Source: Apophysomyces variabilis (Eukaryota > Mucoromycota > Mucoromycetes > Mucorales > Mucoraceae). From it: a stretch of DNA of 64,000 bases. Positions 34,664 to 45,587 of the stretch are shown piece after piece. The stretch covers positions 1,045,465 through 1,109,464 of the forward strand of contig MZZL01000408.1 in NCBI GenBank assembly GCA_002749535.1, read 5' to 3'. The stretch's first letter is position 1; every line of letters begins with the position of its first letter. Position numbers and translations under genes: made by a program. The notes beneath the pieces are model-generated. The model saw only the letters and a list, made by a program, of their open reading frames with translations, ran no database searches and was not told the origin of the DNA.

Positions 34664-35370
34664 TTATATGCATGGCTAAATTAATCGGTGCTAACTAGAT
34701 GTAAGCAGGTGTTTCTCTAAAAAAGAAATAGAAGAAAAAAGTAAAGGTATACAACATCAGCACCCATAATGACTAGGTCTCTTTTCAATTATTCCTACCC
34801 CACAATCACCTCGTTGGAAAAGCTCTGTACTTGCCTCTCATTGTTATCAGCAAACAAGGAAGCAAACGGTCTTTTCTGTGCCGTTTCAGTCATGACGTTT
34901 TTCCAAAGGGTATGTAAAGGCGCTCGAGGTCAATTATGGCTTCTATAAAGGTTAGATTTTTTTGTATACGTGGCGGGGTTTTAATTCTTTAAGGATACGT
35001 CATTTTCTACGCTTGCAGAGACGGGGTTCGTCTATTCGCACGATCCGCACCAGGAGTCAGGGAAAGAATCTTGTACCTGGAAAGCCTTTTTCTGTAGAAT
35101 TTTCTTATTATGATTTTCAATATCAAAACAATTGTTAATTTTTATTTTAACGCGGATATTGCAAGAAATCCATTCTGATCATTTTGAAGCTTCCCATATT
35201 ATACTCTATTTGACATGGAAGCTTCCTCTGTTGTACATAGTTTATTTCTTTTATGTGCATATTGTCGCTGTGTTACTTATTTTATAAGAGTGATAGCCGT
35301 CATTATAATCCTGTTTTCATGTCATCAATGATGGTAGAAGTAGAACTACTTGCAAACATTAACACTCAGC
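34664..35370. other. 5' flank of the bromodomain gene
   Basis: A 707 bp AT-rich spacer between the bromodomain gene start and the inverted Tc1-type copy. No gene seen. Confidence 0.45.
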
Positions 35371-36968
35371 ATACTGTTTATTGAGCATTTCTTTACACTA
35401 CTCTAAATAAATTTTGCGTCCATGCAAGGATCAAGTTTGCGCTAAAAGGGATAGAAATATGCGTCTTTAGTAAATGGATTATGCGGGAAACATATTTTAC
35501 TTACCTCAACTTGGTCCTCCCGCGGACACAAAATTTATTCGGGCAGCGTAAAAGAATGTTCATGATTAGTAAATGGAAGGATAGCTTGACATAATTTTTT
35601 ACTTACCCTCGAACGGTAATCCTGCCTTTGGACAAGAGCCGGCCCCGCATCTGTATCGGTAGGGGCGGCGAGAGAGAGACAACGGCTTCCATGGATTGGC
35701 CGGTTAGAGTGTAACGCACTGCAGAGGTCTTGAAGCGATGTAACACCTGGCGAGGATTCGAAAGCAGAAGATAATGAATGACACTGTGCATAAACAGACA
35801 ACATTTCTTTTTCACTTACCAAGTGGAGTGCAGAGAGCTTACTTACACAACCAAGGTGGTTCGGGACAGAGGTCATGCAGGCTAAAGGATACAGAAGAGG
35901 GACATCCTTTCTGTACATATAATCAATGCGAAGTACATACCGGGGACGATTTCGGAGAACAGAGCCAAAGAGCCAAAAGGTGTCGTCTCTTCGCTTGTAA
36001 ATAGTACGAGATTACTGAAGTCAAAAATCACAGTCATGGATAAGAAATCGATGGATGTCTTATGAATGACAACAATTCAGGATTAAGCATTTATTTTATT
36101 TACATGTCCTATTGGGCGCAAAGTAATACAAGTGTTCGCCCGGACTAGATAAATCCACAACAATTCAGAGAAAAGACAGCAATTGTCCTAAGAGTAAATG
36201 GATTCAGTCTGATAGAAGGTCTCGAACAGAATGGAACATCTGTAGAGGAAATAGACCCTCTTCGTTCGTTTCTGTACGTCCTTGATGCTATCATATCCGT
36301 TTCTGTCAGTTATGGTATTAGAAACTGTCAGGGCAATGGTACCCAATTCCGGTTCTGCTCAATTGTATTGCCTTATATTCCACTTTAATATTCCCTGCAT
36401 GTAGTTATGTTCTCCTTTTCTTCTATTGTATCTTAAACTTTGTCTATTAGGCAATCACAAAAGATTGGATTGCCACGGAATGAACGTCTATTATCTTGTC
36501 ATGGATAATGTACCCATCCATACACCAGTCAAGGTTAAGCAGTTGGTCAAAGAAAGAGGATAGTAATGTCTCTATTTTCCTCCCGACTCTCCCTTTCTCA
36601 ACTTAGTAGAAGAGATTTGGGTGAAAGTGAAGGCTGGGGTAAGAAAGGAGCCCTTACGGGTGACGATAACCTTCAAGCATCGCGAAAAGTGAAGCGCTTA
36701 GACTGTCAAGAATGGATCAGACACTCTGAGAGGTTTTCCATTAGATGCAAAAATAGAGAACCACTTCTTTAAATAAATTCGTCTTGCTGTGGCTTGAAAC
36801 AAACTATCTCAGTGATTGTGAACATAGACACGACTTTACACAAAGAAGGGTAGTCTGACCGCAACTATTTCATCCAATAAATGCAAAAGCATTTTTTGGA
36901 TTCCGCAGAAACTTGAATCCCAGTCCGCAAATAAAAATAAAACGCGCAGACAAATAGAAGAAACACAT
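35371..36968 (+). mobile_element. Tc1-type repeat, copy 3 (inverted)
   Basis: Inverted relative to copies 1 and 2. The palindromic end is at 35371-35560 and the other terminus near 36968. The plus strand carries the transposase remains: RSFLYVLDAIISVSVSYGI around 36260, NVYYLVMDNVPIHTPVKVKQ at ~36483-36545, then a frame with EEIWVKVKAGVRKEPL at ~36605-36655 and, in another frame, DCQEWIRHSERFSIRC near the end. The shift between these frames and stops such as that after KERG (36560) show the gene is dead here too. The 127-aa antisense frame (35535-35918, minus) is intact as in copy 2. Confidence 0.78.
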
Positions 36969-37335
36969 AAATGTTAGCAACAGAGAAAACATAATTGAAG
37001 ACATTTATTGTAAAGAAAGGTGCAAAGAGCGCCTTTTCTCAAAGTTATTGCGAATCCTAATTTTGCATCGGAGTATCAAAAATATATACGGTTTTAGTCA
37101 GACTTTGGAAGCCCTGGTCATTGCGGGGATCTGCGGATAGCAAGGCGGGTTTTCGGACGCAACGAGGTCCTACCTAGTTACACGCACTTGCTCCACAAAG
37201 CGAGATAGAAAAGCTAAAGGACACTTGCCTCTTAAAATAAGAACATAATTCAATAAAGACGTTTCACAAACGGAAAGGTATAAATGTAGAACACTTTGCA
37301 TGATATCGAATACATCAATAACTGCTCGTACGATC
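36969..37335. promoter_or_regulatory. Dioxygenase upstream region beside a transposon
   Basis: Only 367 bp lie between the Tc1-type copy and the dioxygenase start codon, so the promoter is bounded by or includes transposon sequence. No gene was seen. Confidence 0.4.
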
Positions 37336-38538
37336 ATGGCTGTCACGAAAACCCCTGTATTCTTCATTTCGCACGGCGGTATGGACTGTTTGTCGTTGAT
37401 AACATAGAAGGATCTAATTCTTATTAATAGGAGCGCAGTTACTGGAAGACCATGGAAAACCTGGTACATTTTATGATTGGTTCGGAAACTACATCAAGAA
37501 CCAATTGAAGCCTAAAGCTATCGTCATTATCAGTGCTCACTGGCAAGGCGAAGGTGACAACGGCGTCTTTGGTAATATTTTGCGAAATAATGAGCATATA
37601 TACATACATATTTTAACATGTTATGGTTTACTTCCAGTTGAAACTTCCGAGACGCCTACATTACTTTATGACTTTCGTATGACTACTAAAGACTATACCA
37701 CATTTACATGGGATCACCAAGGCTCACCTGCTCTTGCCGAACGAGTTATACGCTTACTAAAAAATGTAATGAGCATGGAAAGTACATTGATGGAATCCTA
37801 ATTCATTTAACCTATAGTATGACATAGTTGCAACAGGTGTGAAACGCGGAAATGACCATGGTGCATGGTCAGCTCTAAGGCGAGCCATGGAATCTAACAA
37901 GGATATCCCTATCGTTGAAGTTTCGACATTTTCACATGAAGAGTTTTCCTCACATTATACAATGGGAGAAGCACTAGCAACTTTGAGGTACAATTTGTAC
38001 TAGATAACCTATGCAAAAGATGAGCGTTGAACGTTCATATTAGGGACGAAGGCATTCTTATCATTGGCAGTGGCATGTTGGTGCATAACCTACACCTACT
38101 CCAATCTTATCAAAATATGCCAGCACCTCAGTTTGTCAAGGATTTTGATGCCGCCGCAGAGAAAGTGATATGCCAACTTAAGGTAAAATCATGATAAATT
38201 TGCTTGTTGATCGTAAGCTGAATAATTTATATAGGGAGAGGAACGTAAAAAAGCAGCTGGGGAGCTGAATAATCATCAAGCATTTAGAGAGAGTCATCCT
38301 ACAGCAGAGGTATTAGCGAGCGTTATGATAACACTAATAAGTCAATCAGTCTCACTCACTTTGACCGCAACAGCACCTAACACCTTTATATGTGGCTATC
38401 GGCGCAGCTGGTAACGATCAAGGAATCAGGCTTCTCAAGAAGTATGAATCTTCATTGAGTTGGGGATCGTTTGCTTTTGGTCTTCCTGAAACTACAACAC
38501 TACCGCAGTATAAAAGTGCAGCAGACGATGAGGTTTAG
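37336..38538 (+). CDS. LigB/DODA-type extradiol ring-cleavage dioxygenase
   Basis: A multi-exon gene for a class III non-heme-iron dioxygenase of the LigB family (4,5-DOPA-dioxygenase-like), which opens catechol rings. Exon 1 starts at 37336 with MAVTKTPVFFISHGG, including the His-Gly-Gly of the metal site. The next exon gives LLEDHGKPGTFYDWFGNYI and AIVIISAHWQ (second metal His). Later exons give LLYDFRMTTKDYTTFTWDHQ, GSPALAERVIRLL, VKRGNDHGAWSALRRAME, IPIVEVSTFSHEEFSSHY, EGILIIGSGMLVHNL and, after a splice, HPTAEHLTPLYVAIGAAG. All family landmarks are present and at least five introns join in frame, so it looks functional. The substrate cannot be read from sequence; fungal relatives act on small aromatic compounds. 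Confidence 0.88.
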
Positions 38539-39874
38539 GATACCTTTCTCCTATTCATTCCTTTAAAATACATGACGCTGAATGTCATAATTGGATTGAT
38601 ATTTTTAAAATATAGAACGCTTTATTCCCTCTGAAAACGTAGGGCTCATTAAACCTGTTACTTTAAATAAATACACTAAATTCCGTCTGGACGCAAATCG
38701 TTCCATTGATACCACCATAACGATGGCAGTTGTAAAGCCTACTACGACGTCCTTTACTCGCTACAACTTCTATTCAGCCACAACAAATTACTCACCACAT
38801 CCATTGTCTGTTTCATATTCGGCTTAATTACCATATCTCTGCCATACATACAAAAAGTACTTATCAGCTTCCGGAAAACTTTCTAACATAACAATCATTC
38901 CAACATGTCTTCATTGCAAATAACAGCAGATGGCTTAATCTTTATGTGGAAAATAGTGACATGAAAATGAGAGGAGGTCCAATTACACCAGCACTACAAT
39001 CAGCCTGCAGCCGTGACCATACGTTTTCCATGCTTCATGGGCTCGCCAAGGTTTCCTACCTGAAATCATTTGCTTACTTACGAATCACTATGAACCTATG
39101 TTTATCGGGCTGAATGGCAGATTGCCCTGGTTTAGACGTCTATTCCCCGTGCTAGCGAGGTCATTCAGGCATTTGGCAATGTGCGGACGCATCAGTGTCA
39201 TTTAGAAGGCTACTGTATACAAATTGAGGCAAGCATAGCGAAGCCAGTTTATAAGTGCGTTGCACCGGATATAGAAATTGATGTTGGCCAAAGCTTTTTA
39301 GGCGGGTGAATAAACGAAGAAGAGCATAGTGGCAGGTGTGTACGCGCAAGCCCTTTTCATCCTTTGTGATGAATCTCTATGGCACGGACAAACTTTAAGG
39401 GTAACGCACCGTAGGTGCTTTCTTCATATCTTTCTATGGCGGGTGTGCGTGTCATCTTCCGCATGTCAGTTATGCTCGTAGTCCTGCGCAAGCGAAGGGC
39501 AGCGTGAGAAAGTCATACCATTACCTTTCAAAAAGATTCTGAGCAGGCATTGGGAATCTGAGGATTTCTTTTCCATATGACCATATACTCAGTGGAAAAG
39601 ACGTCAAGTCTGGGCTCTCGGTAAATGAAACCGGTTGTAATTGCCTTTTTTGATCCCGTTACACCAAATCCTTTCATTATTTGTTTCTTGCTGGAATATC
39701 CGGTAGATACAGAAGAACGTCAGAAGCAAAAATATCAGTAAGATAATAGTAAGGAAAAACATATGAACAACACATTAGCTGCTTTTGCTTTATGTATCCT
39801 CCCCATTAAAACCTAAGAGGTCCTTTTCACCGACGATCATATTGTCGTCTATCTGGTTACGAAATTAAACGGAT
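38539..39874. other. Intergenic region
   Basis: A 1.3 kb stretch with no recognisable gene. A short frame from 39625 (MKPVVIAFFDPVTPNPFI) ends after 38 codons and could be a leader or first exon of the kelch gene, but nothing supports this. Confidence 0.4.
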
Positions 39875-41971
39875 ATGATTGGATCATTTCCCAAGAAGTT
39901 TCCAAGTCAATTCAGAGTTATTGCCAAATCCATTACTCCCAGTTTGATGGGGGAACGACACCTGAAATCGAAGTTTGGGTTTACATCAGTAAAGCCATTG
40001 CACGATGCTAGGACATCAGGAACAAGAACAAATCACTCTTTCAATTCCGAATCGCCTAATCAATCACCCATGAGCCAGGTTCAGAGCACTGATAGGTAAA
40101 ATGTCACCATCATCCTTACATTTGGCTAGGAGAGTTTTAAGCACATGAATGCATGACTAACCCATTGAATAGCGGAATTGAACGACCTGAATCGCCTACA
40201 TTGCCTCCAGAAAGTAGTCAGGGAGAGGACTACACGGAGCTTGTTAGTACACCGAGAACGGCTGATTATGTCCCATCAGCTCCTACGTCTCCTTTACGTG
40301 GGGCATATTATCAACCAAGTAACAATAGCAGTTCAGTCAGTATGGCTCTACAGGAACATCACGGGCAGCCATTATCTCCGTCCGGTAAAGACTTAAATGA
40401 TACATGTATGCAAAATTAGCTATCTTACCATGCTATTTAGCTTCCCATGGATTTAGTAGTGCAAATATGAACGGCAATGGCAGCATTAGTCAAACGACGA
40501 GTTTTCTAAATGATCGCTCTTCACAATCGCAGATGGCTGGCCCTCCATCGATGTCGCAACCTCCTTCACGAAAGCATAGTTCTACAAGTTCCAGTCGCCT
40601 ACGCCATGCCTCCTCCTCTGGAGCACTTCAACATTCTCGATCCAAGCGAGCACAATTTATGTCGGACCATGTGGCCGCCGCAATTGAACTAAGCTCTGCT
40701 AATACAAATATTCCTCCTGCTCCGGCCGCTGGTATGTATTGGTCTCGCACCGTTACTTACGGAAGAGGTCCTTCTCGGCCTTTAAGAGCTCACACAGCAA
40801 ACTTGATCGGTGAACTACTATACGTGTTTGGAGGTTGTGACCCGAAAACATGCTTCAACACTTTGTACATTCTTGATATGGGCAAGTAGCATTTTGTCAC
40901 GAGAGCTTTCTCTTTTTTCAAGCGGCACTTCTATTTTAATAACTGACATTGAAAATTTTAGATACGCTGACTTGGTCAAAACCTCGAACATGCGGTCAGG
41001 TTCCACCACCCTGTCGGGCTCATTCGTGCACTGTGGTTGAACGGGAAATATCCCCAGGAAAACGAAACCATTATCTATATGTTTTCGGTGGCGGGGATGG
41101 ACCAAATTACTTTAATGATATGTATGTGCTGCATGCAGGTAAGCATTTTCATTTTACTTGTCGTCCAGCAGTCGCCTCTTTACACAATCGTCATAGAAAC
41201 TTTGACATGGTCAAAGCCAGCTATTGAAGGAACTCCACCTTCCCCTCGACGAGCACATACCACATGTTTATGGAATGACAAGATTATTGTTGTTGGTGGT
41301 GGTGACGGAGCGCGTGCGCTGGCAGACGTACACGCTCTTGACGTTTCCGACCCGAAAAAGCTTCGCTGGACCTTGTTGAACCCAACTGGCACTCCACCCA
41401 TTGCACGCGGGTATCATACTAGTAATCTTGTCAAAGACAAACTTGTTGTATATGGAGGAAGTGATGGTCATGAATGCTTCAGTGATGTTCATGTCCTGGA
41501 TCTAGGTGGACTATACATAAACGGTGTAAAGAATTTTTTGTATTAATCAATTACTATTTTAGTTGCCAATCGCTGGAGTCATATTGACCTTGATCGTGCT
41601 GTGCCGCGGTTAGCACATACAGCAACACAGGTTGGTTCGTATGTTTTTGTTATAGGCGGACATGATGGCAGCCGGTACTCGAGTGATGTCCTTCTTCTAA
41701 ACCTTGGTAAGATAATCGGTTTTATAACATAATCTTGGGCAAAGTATTTTAATGCTCTAGGAATCCGATAGTTACCATGAGCTGGGAATCACGAAAAATT
41801 TATGGTGTAGCGCCCAACCCACGTGGGTACCATACCGCAGTTTTGCATGATTCCCGTTTATATATTTTGGGAGGTTACGACGGCAAGAATGTATTTGACG
41901 ATGTGTATATGTTGGAACTTAGTGCATGTGCCTATCTTCCTCAAATCACCAATTTCGAAATAGATGTATAA
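39875..41971 (+). CDS. Kelch-repeat protein with Ser-rich N-terminus
   Basis: A multi-exon gene. The start at 39875 (MIGSFPKKFPSQFRV) is tentative. A 77-nt intron after ...SPMSQVQSTD joins in frame to SGIERPESPTLPPESS. Residues up to ~210 are Ser/Pro-rich and likely disordered (SQPPSRKHSSTSSSRLRHAS). A six-blade-like kelch propeller follows, each repeat with Gly-Gly and Trp/Tyr landmarks: LIGELLYVFGGCDPK, NHYLYVFGGGDGPNYFND, KIIVVGGGDGARALAD, DKLVVYGGSDGHECFSD, YVFVIGGHDGSRYSSD and RLYILGGYDGKNVFDD. Such proteins are often scaffolds (for example tip markers or GTPase-related factors). No F-box, BTB or coiled coil is visible, so no specific role is assigned. Confidence 0.8.
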
Positions 41972-42596
41972 TCTCGTAGCGCTATGTGTATTACTTAATC
42001 TTAGTGGTCTTTTTTATTTAGTCAAGTCGATTGTTCAGGAACTGCAGTTGTTCCGCAAAGACGAGAAATAAATCTTTTCATCATTAACATGAGCCATGCA
42101 ATAATGATTAACGCAACGAGGAATGACCTCATGCTTGTATATCCTCATCGTAAATAAGCATTTATATGGATGCTTCAGTTACAGATATCACAACTGTGTA
42201 GCCTTGACAGGCGGCTTATTCAGGTTAAGAGAGACACACATTCGCTTTAGCTTTATCCTTCTTTTGTTTCTTTGCCTTTTACGTGTCATTTTCACTGCAT
42301 GGTCAAGTTCTTTGGAGGCTTTTCTGTAACCAATATTAACGTACTATACTGTGAATTGCTTTACTCCTCTGCGCAGAGTTGCGTCCTTCCTTCAGGCAAC
42401 GCGTGTTGAAACGTGGAAAACTTATTCAAAAGATAACAAAAACTTTTAGCATGAGTTTATCTTTCAAGGTTTTCGACCGATGACATGATCTAAGTTAGCA
42501 GCGTGATTTAACCAGAATAAATATGTAGCAGCTGTCTTCTTGACTATTATATAAAAATGCAAATCGAGGCTTTAGTATCATGCTATGTCGCCATGT
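41972..42596. terminator. Convergent 3' spacer (kelch / GON7-like)
   Basis: A 625 bp spacer between convergent genes. AATAAA occurs on the plus strand near 42068. No gene was seen. Confidence 0.4.
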
Positions 42597-42893
42597 CTAA
42601 GCTGTTTTTTGTCTTTTTGTTTGGCTTTCTGAATTCCGGTTGTGATTGTCTTCCTCTTCTTCCTCTTCTTCCTCTTCTTGCTCTTCTTCCTCTTCTTCGT
42701 CTTCTTCCTCGTCGCCATTTTGTCCATTGTCGGCGGAATTCGAGCCTTCCCTGGCGATTATGCGCTCGGTGAGATATTGGTTAATGTCTTTTTGGATCGC
42801 TGTGATGGCTGTAGAAATATCTGCATTTTGAACAGCGGACATAAAGGATTTTGATTCATTACTAGACGCGTATGTTGCTTTGATTATTGTCAT
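42597..42893 (-). CDS. GON7: GON7-like KEOPS/EKC subunit
   Basis: A single-exon gene of 98 residues. The N-terminal half (MTIIKATYASSNESKSFMSA ... IQKDINQYLTERI) follows the pattern of fungal Gon7: a short beta start with SxxS-KSF, then a helix ending in QxDIN-xLTxx. The second half is almost pure Asp/Glu, ending in SQTKRQKTA, similar to the KRPKT end of the human protein. Gon7 is the small disordered subunit of the EKC/KEOPS complex that makes the tRNA t6A modification. The family diverges quickly, so the call rests on architecture and a few motif residues. Confidence 0.6.
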   Translation of the reverse strand: MTIIKATYASSNESKSFMSAVQNADISTAITAIQKDINQYLTERIIAREGSNSADNGQNGDEEEDEEEEEEQEEEEEEEEEDNHNRNSESQTKRQKTA

Positions 42894-43027
42894 GGTGGGT
42901 GGGCTTATGCGGTTGGAGGAAGAGTGCGGACGGTCAGAAAGAGGTCACAAAATCGCCTGCTGACCAAGGGCGACGGAAACTGGTTGAAGCTGGTGTAACC
43001 TGTTTGAACTTCGCCATCTTATGCATC
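42894..43027. promoter_or_regulatory. Bidirectional promoter, GON7-like / PHAF1
   Basis: 134 bp separate two divergent start codons (42893 minus, 43028 plus). No TATA box stands out. Confidence 0.5.
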
Positions 43028-45068
43028 ATGACTACCTTCATTAATTCTCCAAAAGACGAAAATCATCAACGTTCGAGACGTATAGAGCTTGTTATAGTTC
43101 CCGGAAAGAGTTTAGGTCCTTTTCGTTTAGGTAAAGGAAAGATAACTATCATTAACTTATGTCAATTCAACACTCTTCATGGTAGGATCATCATTATGGG
43201 ACGTTATCCAGTTCCTTCGCGATCGACCGCAATTTTTCCCAGCAGTAGAATTGAAATATAGTTACGAGGTGGTCTTAAAGATAGGCTGCATACTTGTATA
43301 TATTCATACCGGCCCTGTTAGGAACCTTTGGACTATGACTTCATCGTTGCTTTACCAAAAAATGGTATCATTCTCCGCTTCGACGGGTCTTTACAACGTC
43401 TCAAATCGATCGAATGTTTTGATCCCTCTAAAGTCAAACTTGTATACCAAAACAGTGACGTGAGGTTGCTATTTTTTACTCCATAATTATTCTTGTCATG
43501 TTAATGGTGCATTTAGTTCAAGTCGTACAATTCCGACATTTCTGTTGATATACAAATCGTTCGGGTATAGTAGCTATTAATCAATTTTTCAAGACGTCTT
43601 ACGTAAAATCTTAGGCCGACGTATCCTGGAGAATTTGATAGTTCACAAAGCATCTATACCCTGAAATATCCCGTAATGCTGGTATGACCCAAGTGGAATA
43701 AAGTACTAACGAGCTGTTATCAAAGGGATTATCGTTTACCTTTCCTATACCGACTCGTCATCAGGAGCTATACAGGTCAACGTCCGGTAATGCACCTTAT
43801 TGTTAGCTAAACAAGTACGTGTGCGTCTAATCCATAGTTTTGTAGATTTACCGCTCGAATTTCCTGACGGTACTACGCCCATAGCTTCCCGAGTTTATCT
43901 TTATAATGGAAGCACAAATTGGCAAACAGCAGTAGTGCCACCTCTTTCCAAGGCAATTGCCGAATTCAACAGCAGTAATTCCGTGAAATATGGCAAGCTA
44001 GGACGACGGGAACTTGAAAGCGTAGTAGCTCATGTAAGATATCGTGGTTGAAAATCCGAGAATTGACCATGACCTTAGCCCACCAAAGGTGTTTCTTTAT
44101 ATTTCCCTACTCATGGCTTGTCCACAGAAGCTATTGATGGGTCACGAGAAAGCACTGCGGGATTATCCACCAATACAGTACAAATAATACTCAATTCCTC
44201 GTCGGTCCAAGACATTTTAGCCGATATTGGAAAGCCGTCGAGGATATTCTATAAAGAAGAAGATAAGATGAAAATACATTCTATTACCGATGACGGAGCT
44301 ATTCTGGAAAAGGCCTCCTTAAACAGTAAAATATCAAATGACGATAACCGGAGTCTGAGTGAAAATGAAGACGACGAAAAAGGTGAATCAGATTACCTAC
44401 AAAATTCGGAAGATGTTTATGACTGGTTAGACCCAACTACAGTGCACCCAACAGATTACTTCCTTAATTATTTTCATTTGGGGCTCGATATTCTGATTGA
44501 TGGTGCCTTGCACGTTTGTAAGAAGATCATTTTGCATGGTAATATCCCAGGCCACTATGATTTTCAAAGGTAAGTGTATGGTTTTTTACATACAAAGCCC
44601 AGATAACATGTATTGTAAATTAAGATACAAGCGGTGTCCTTTCCAGATATTGTTTCCCAAGCAAGAAGGTGAAGAGTATTCCGTTCTGAAACTCAGTCTA
44701 AACAAAACAATGATAGGCAGGGCTTCAAAGTCGGATGCGAATATGTTGGTAGATGTGGAATCAGATTTGGATGAAAACGGAGCTGTTGTAACGGCAGATA
44801 TGAAAGTAAGCGGTGTATTTTATTCATGCTTATATCTGACATTCTATAGATATCGACTATGCAGAAGCGGATTCCATGGGAGTCAAATAATACGGTTACT
44901 GTTGGTGCACACAATGGATCTCAGCTGGGGCAACAGAAGCCTGTAATTCTTACGCGTGGTTCTAGTGAGCAAAACCCTTTCGGATCAACTTACCTGACAG
45001 GATATGATGAAGGTGTCGTGATGGAAGTCATGAAGAATGCATGTGTTCCGACTGTCGTTCTTTTTTAA
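43028..45068 (+). CDS. PHAF1: PHAF1 (UPF0183, C16orf70) homologue
   Basis: A multi-exon gene from the ATG at 43028. A 5' splice after PFRLG joins SSLWDVIQFLRDRPQFFPAV, matching the family's G-x-x-WDVI opening. Then come NLWDYDFIVALPKNGIILRF and RLKSIECFDPSKVKL. The conserved blocks LPLEFPDGTTPIASRVYLYN, VQDILADIGKPSRIFYKEED, KMKIHS, TDYFLNYFHLGLDILIDG, KIILHGNIPGHYDF and YKRCPFQI appear in order. The C-terminus has SSEQNPFGSTYLTGYDEGVV and ends in VPTVVLF. Human PHAF1 (with BCAS3) is recruited to autophagic membranes. An insertion of acidic residues (SLSENEDDEKGESD) lies between family blocks. Confidence 0.88.
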
Positions 45069-45587
45069 TACATATGGTTACCTATGATGTTGCATAGGTG
45101 ATTATGAAGAATTCGCTTTATAGGGCAAAACACTAACGGTCATCAGGCTGATTCGATGTTATTTCTGCTCCATTACAGTGTCTTTATTGCATGATTCTTT
45201 AAATGCTCGATAATGCAGATTTTCAAGCAAATGATATTATACCTTGTCGTTCCATTAAGCAGAAGCTCGTTTAATAAGGGAGGCATGACTTGTATCCATT
45301 CCAAGGGCAAACGCTATCGTTCCTGTTTTTCTCTAAGTTCACTTTGTAGAGACAATCACTTCATTTAGCTATGGTTGACCTTCGATCCCGGAATAACGGT
45401 TATGGTGGAATGTAGGATATATCCAGGAGCAATAGTTCTTTTGCTTCGTGTGCGTAGAAACCGGGAAATTAAATAGCCTAATTAGCGCTGGCTTTTGTTT
45501 CTTTAATTACGAGCAGTTTTATTGAGTGTTTCTTCAACAAGCCACGCCAACGACAAAAGATACTTGCTTCTTACCATATAAGACAAA
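45069..45587. promoter_or_regulatory. LCB2 upstream region
   Basis: A 519 bp spacer between co-directional genes. No other gene was seen. The start context ACAAAATGG at 45588 is favourable. Confidence 0.4.

Noticed and set aside
42640..42720. CTT/CCT-rich microsatellite
   Set aside because: It is the coding DNA for the Asp/Glu run of the GON7-like protein, not an independent repeat.
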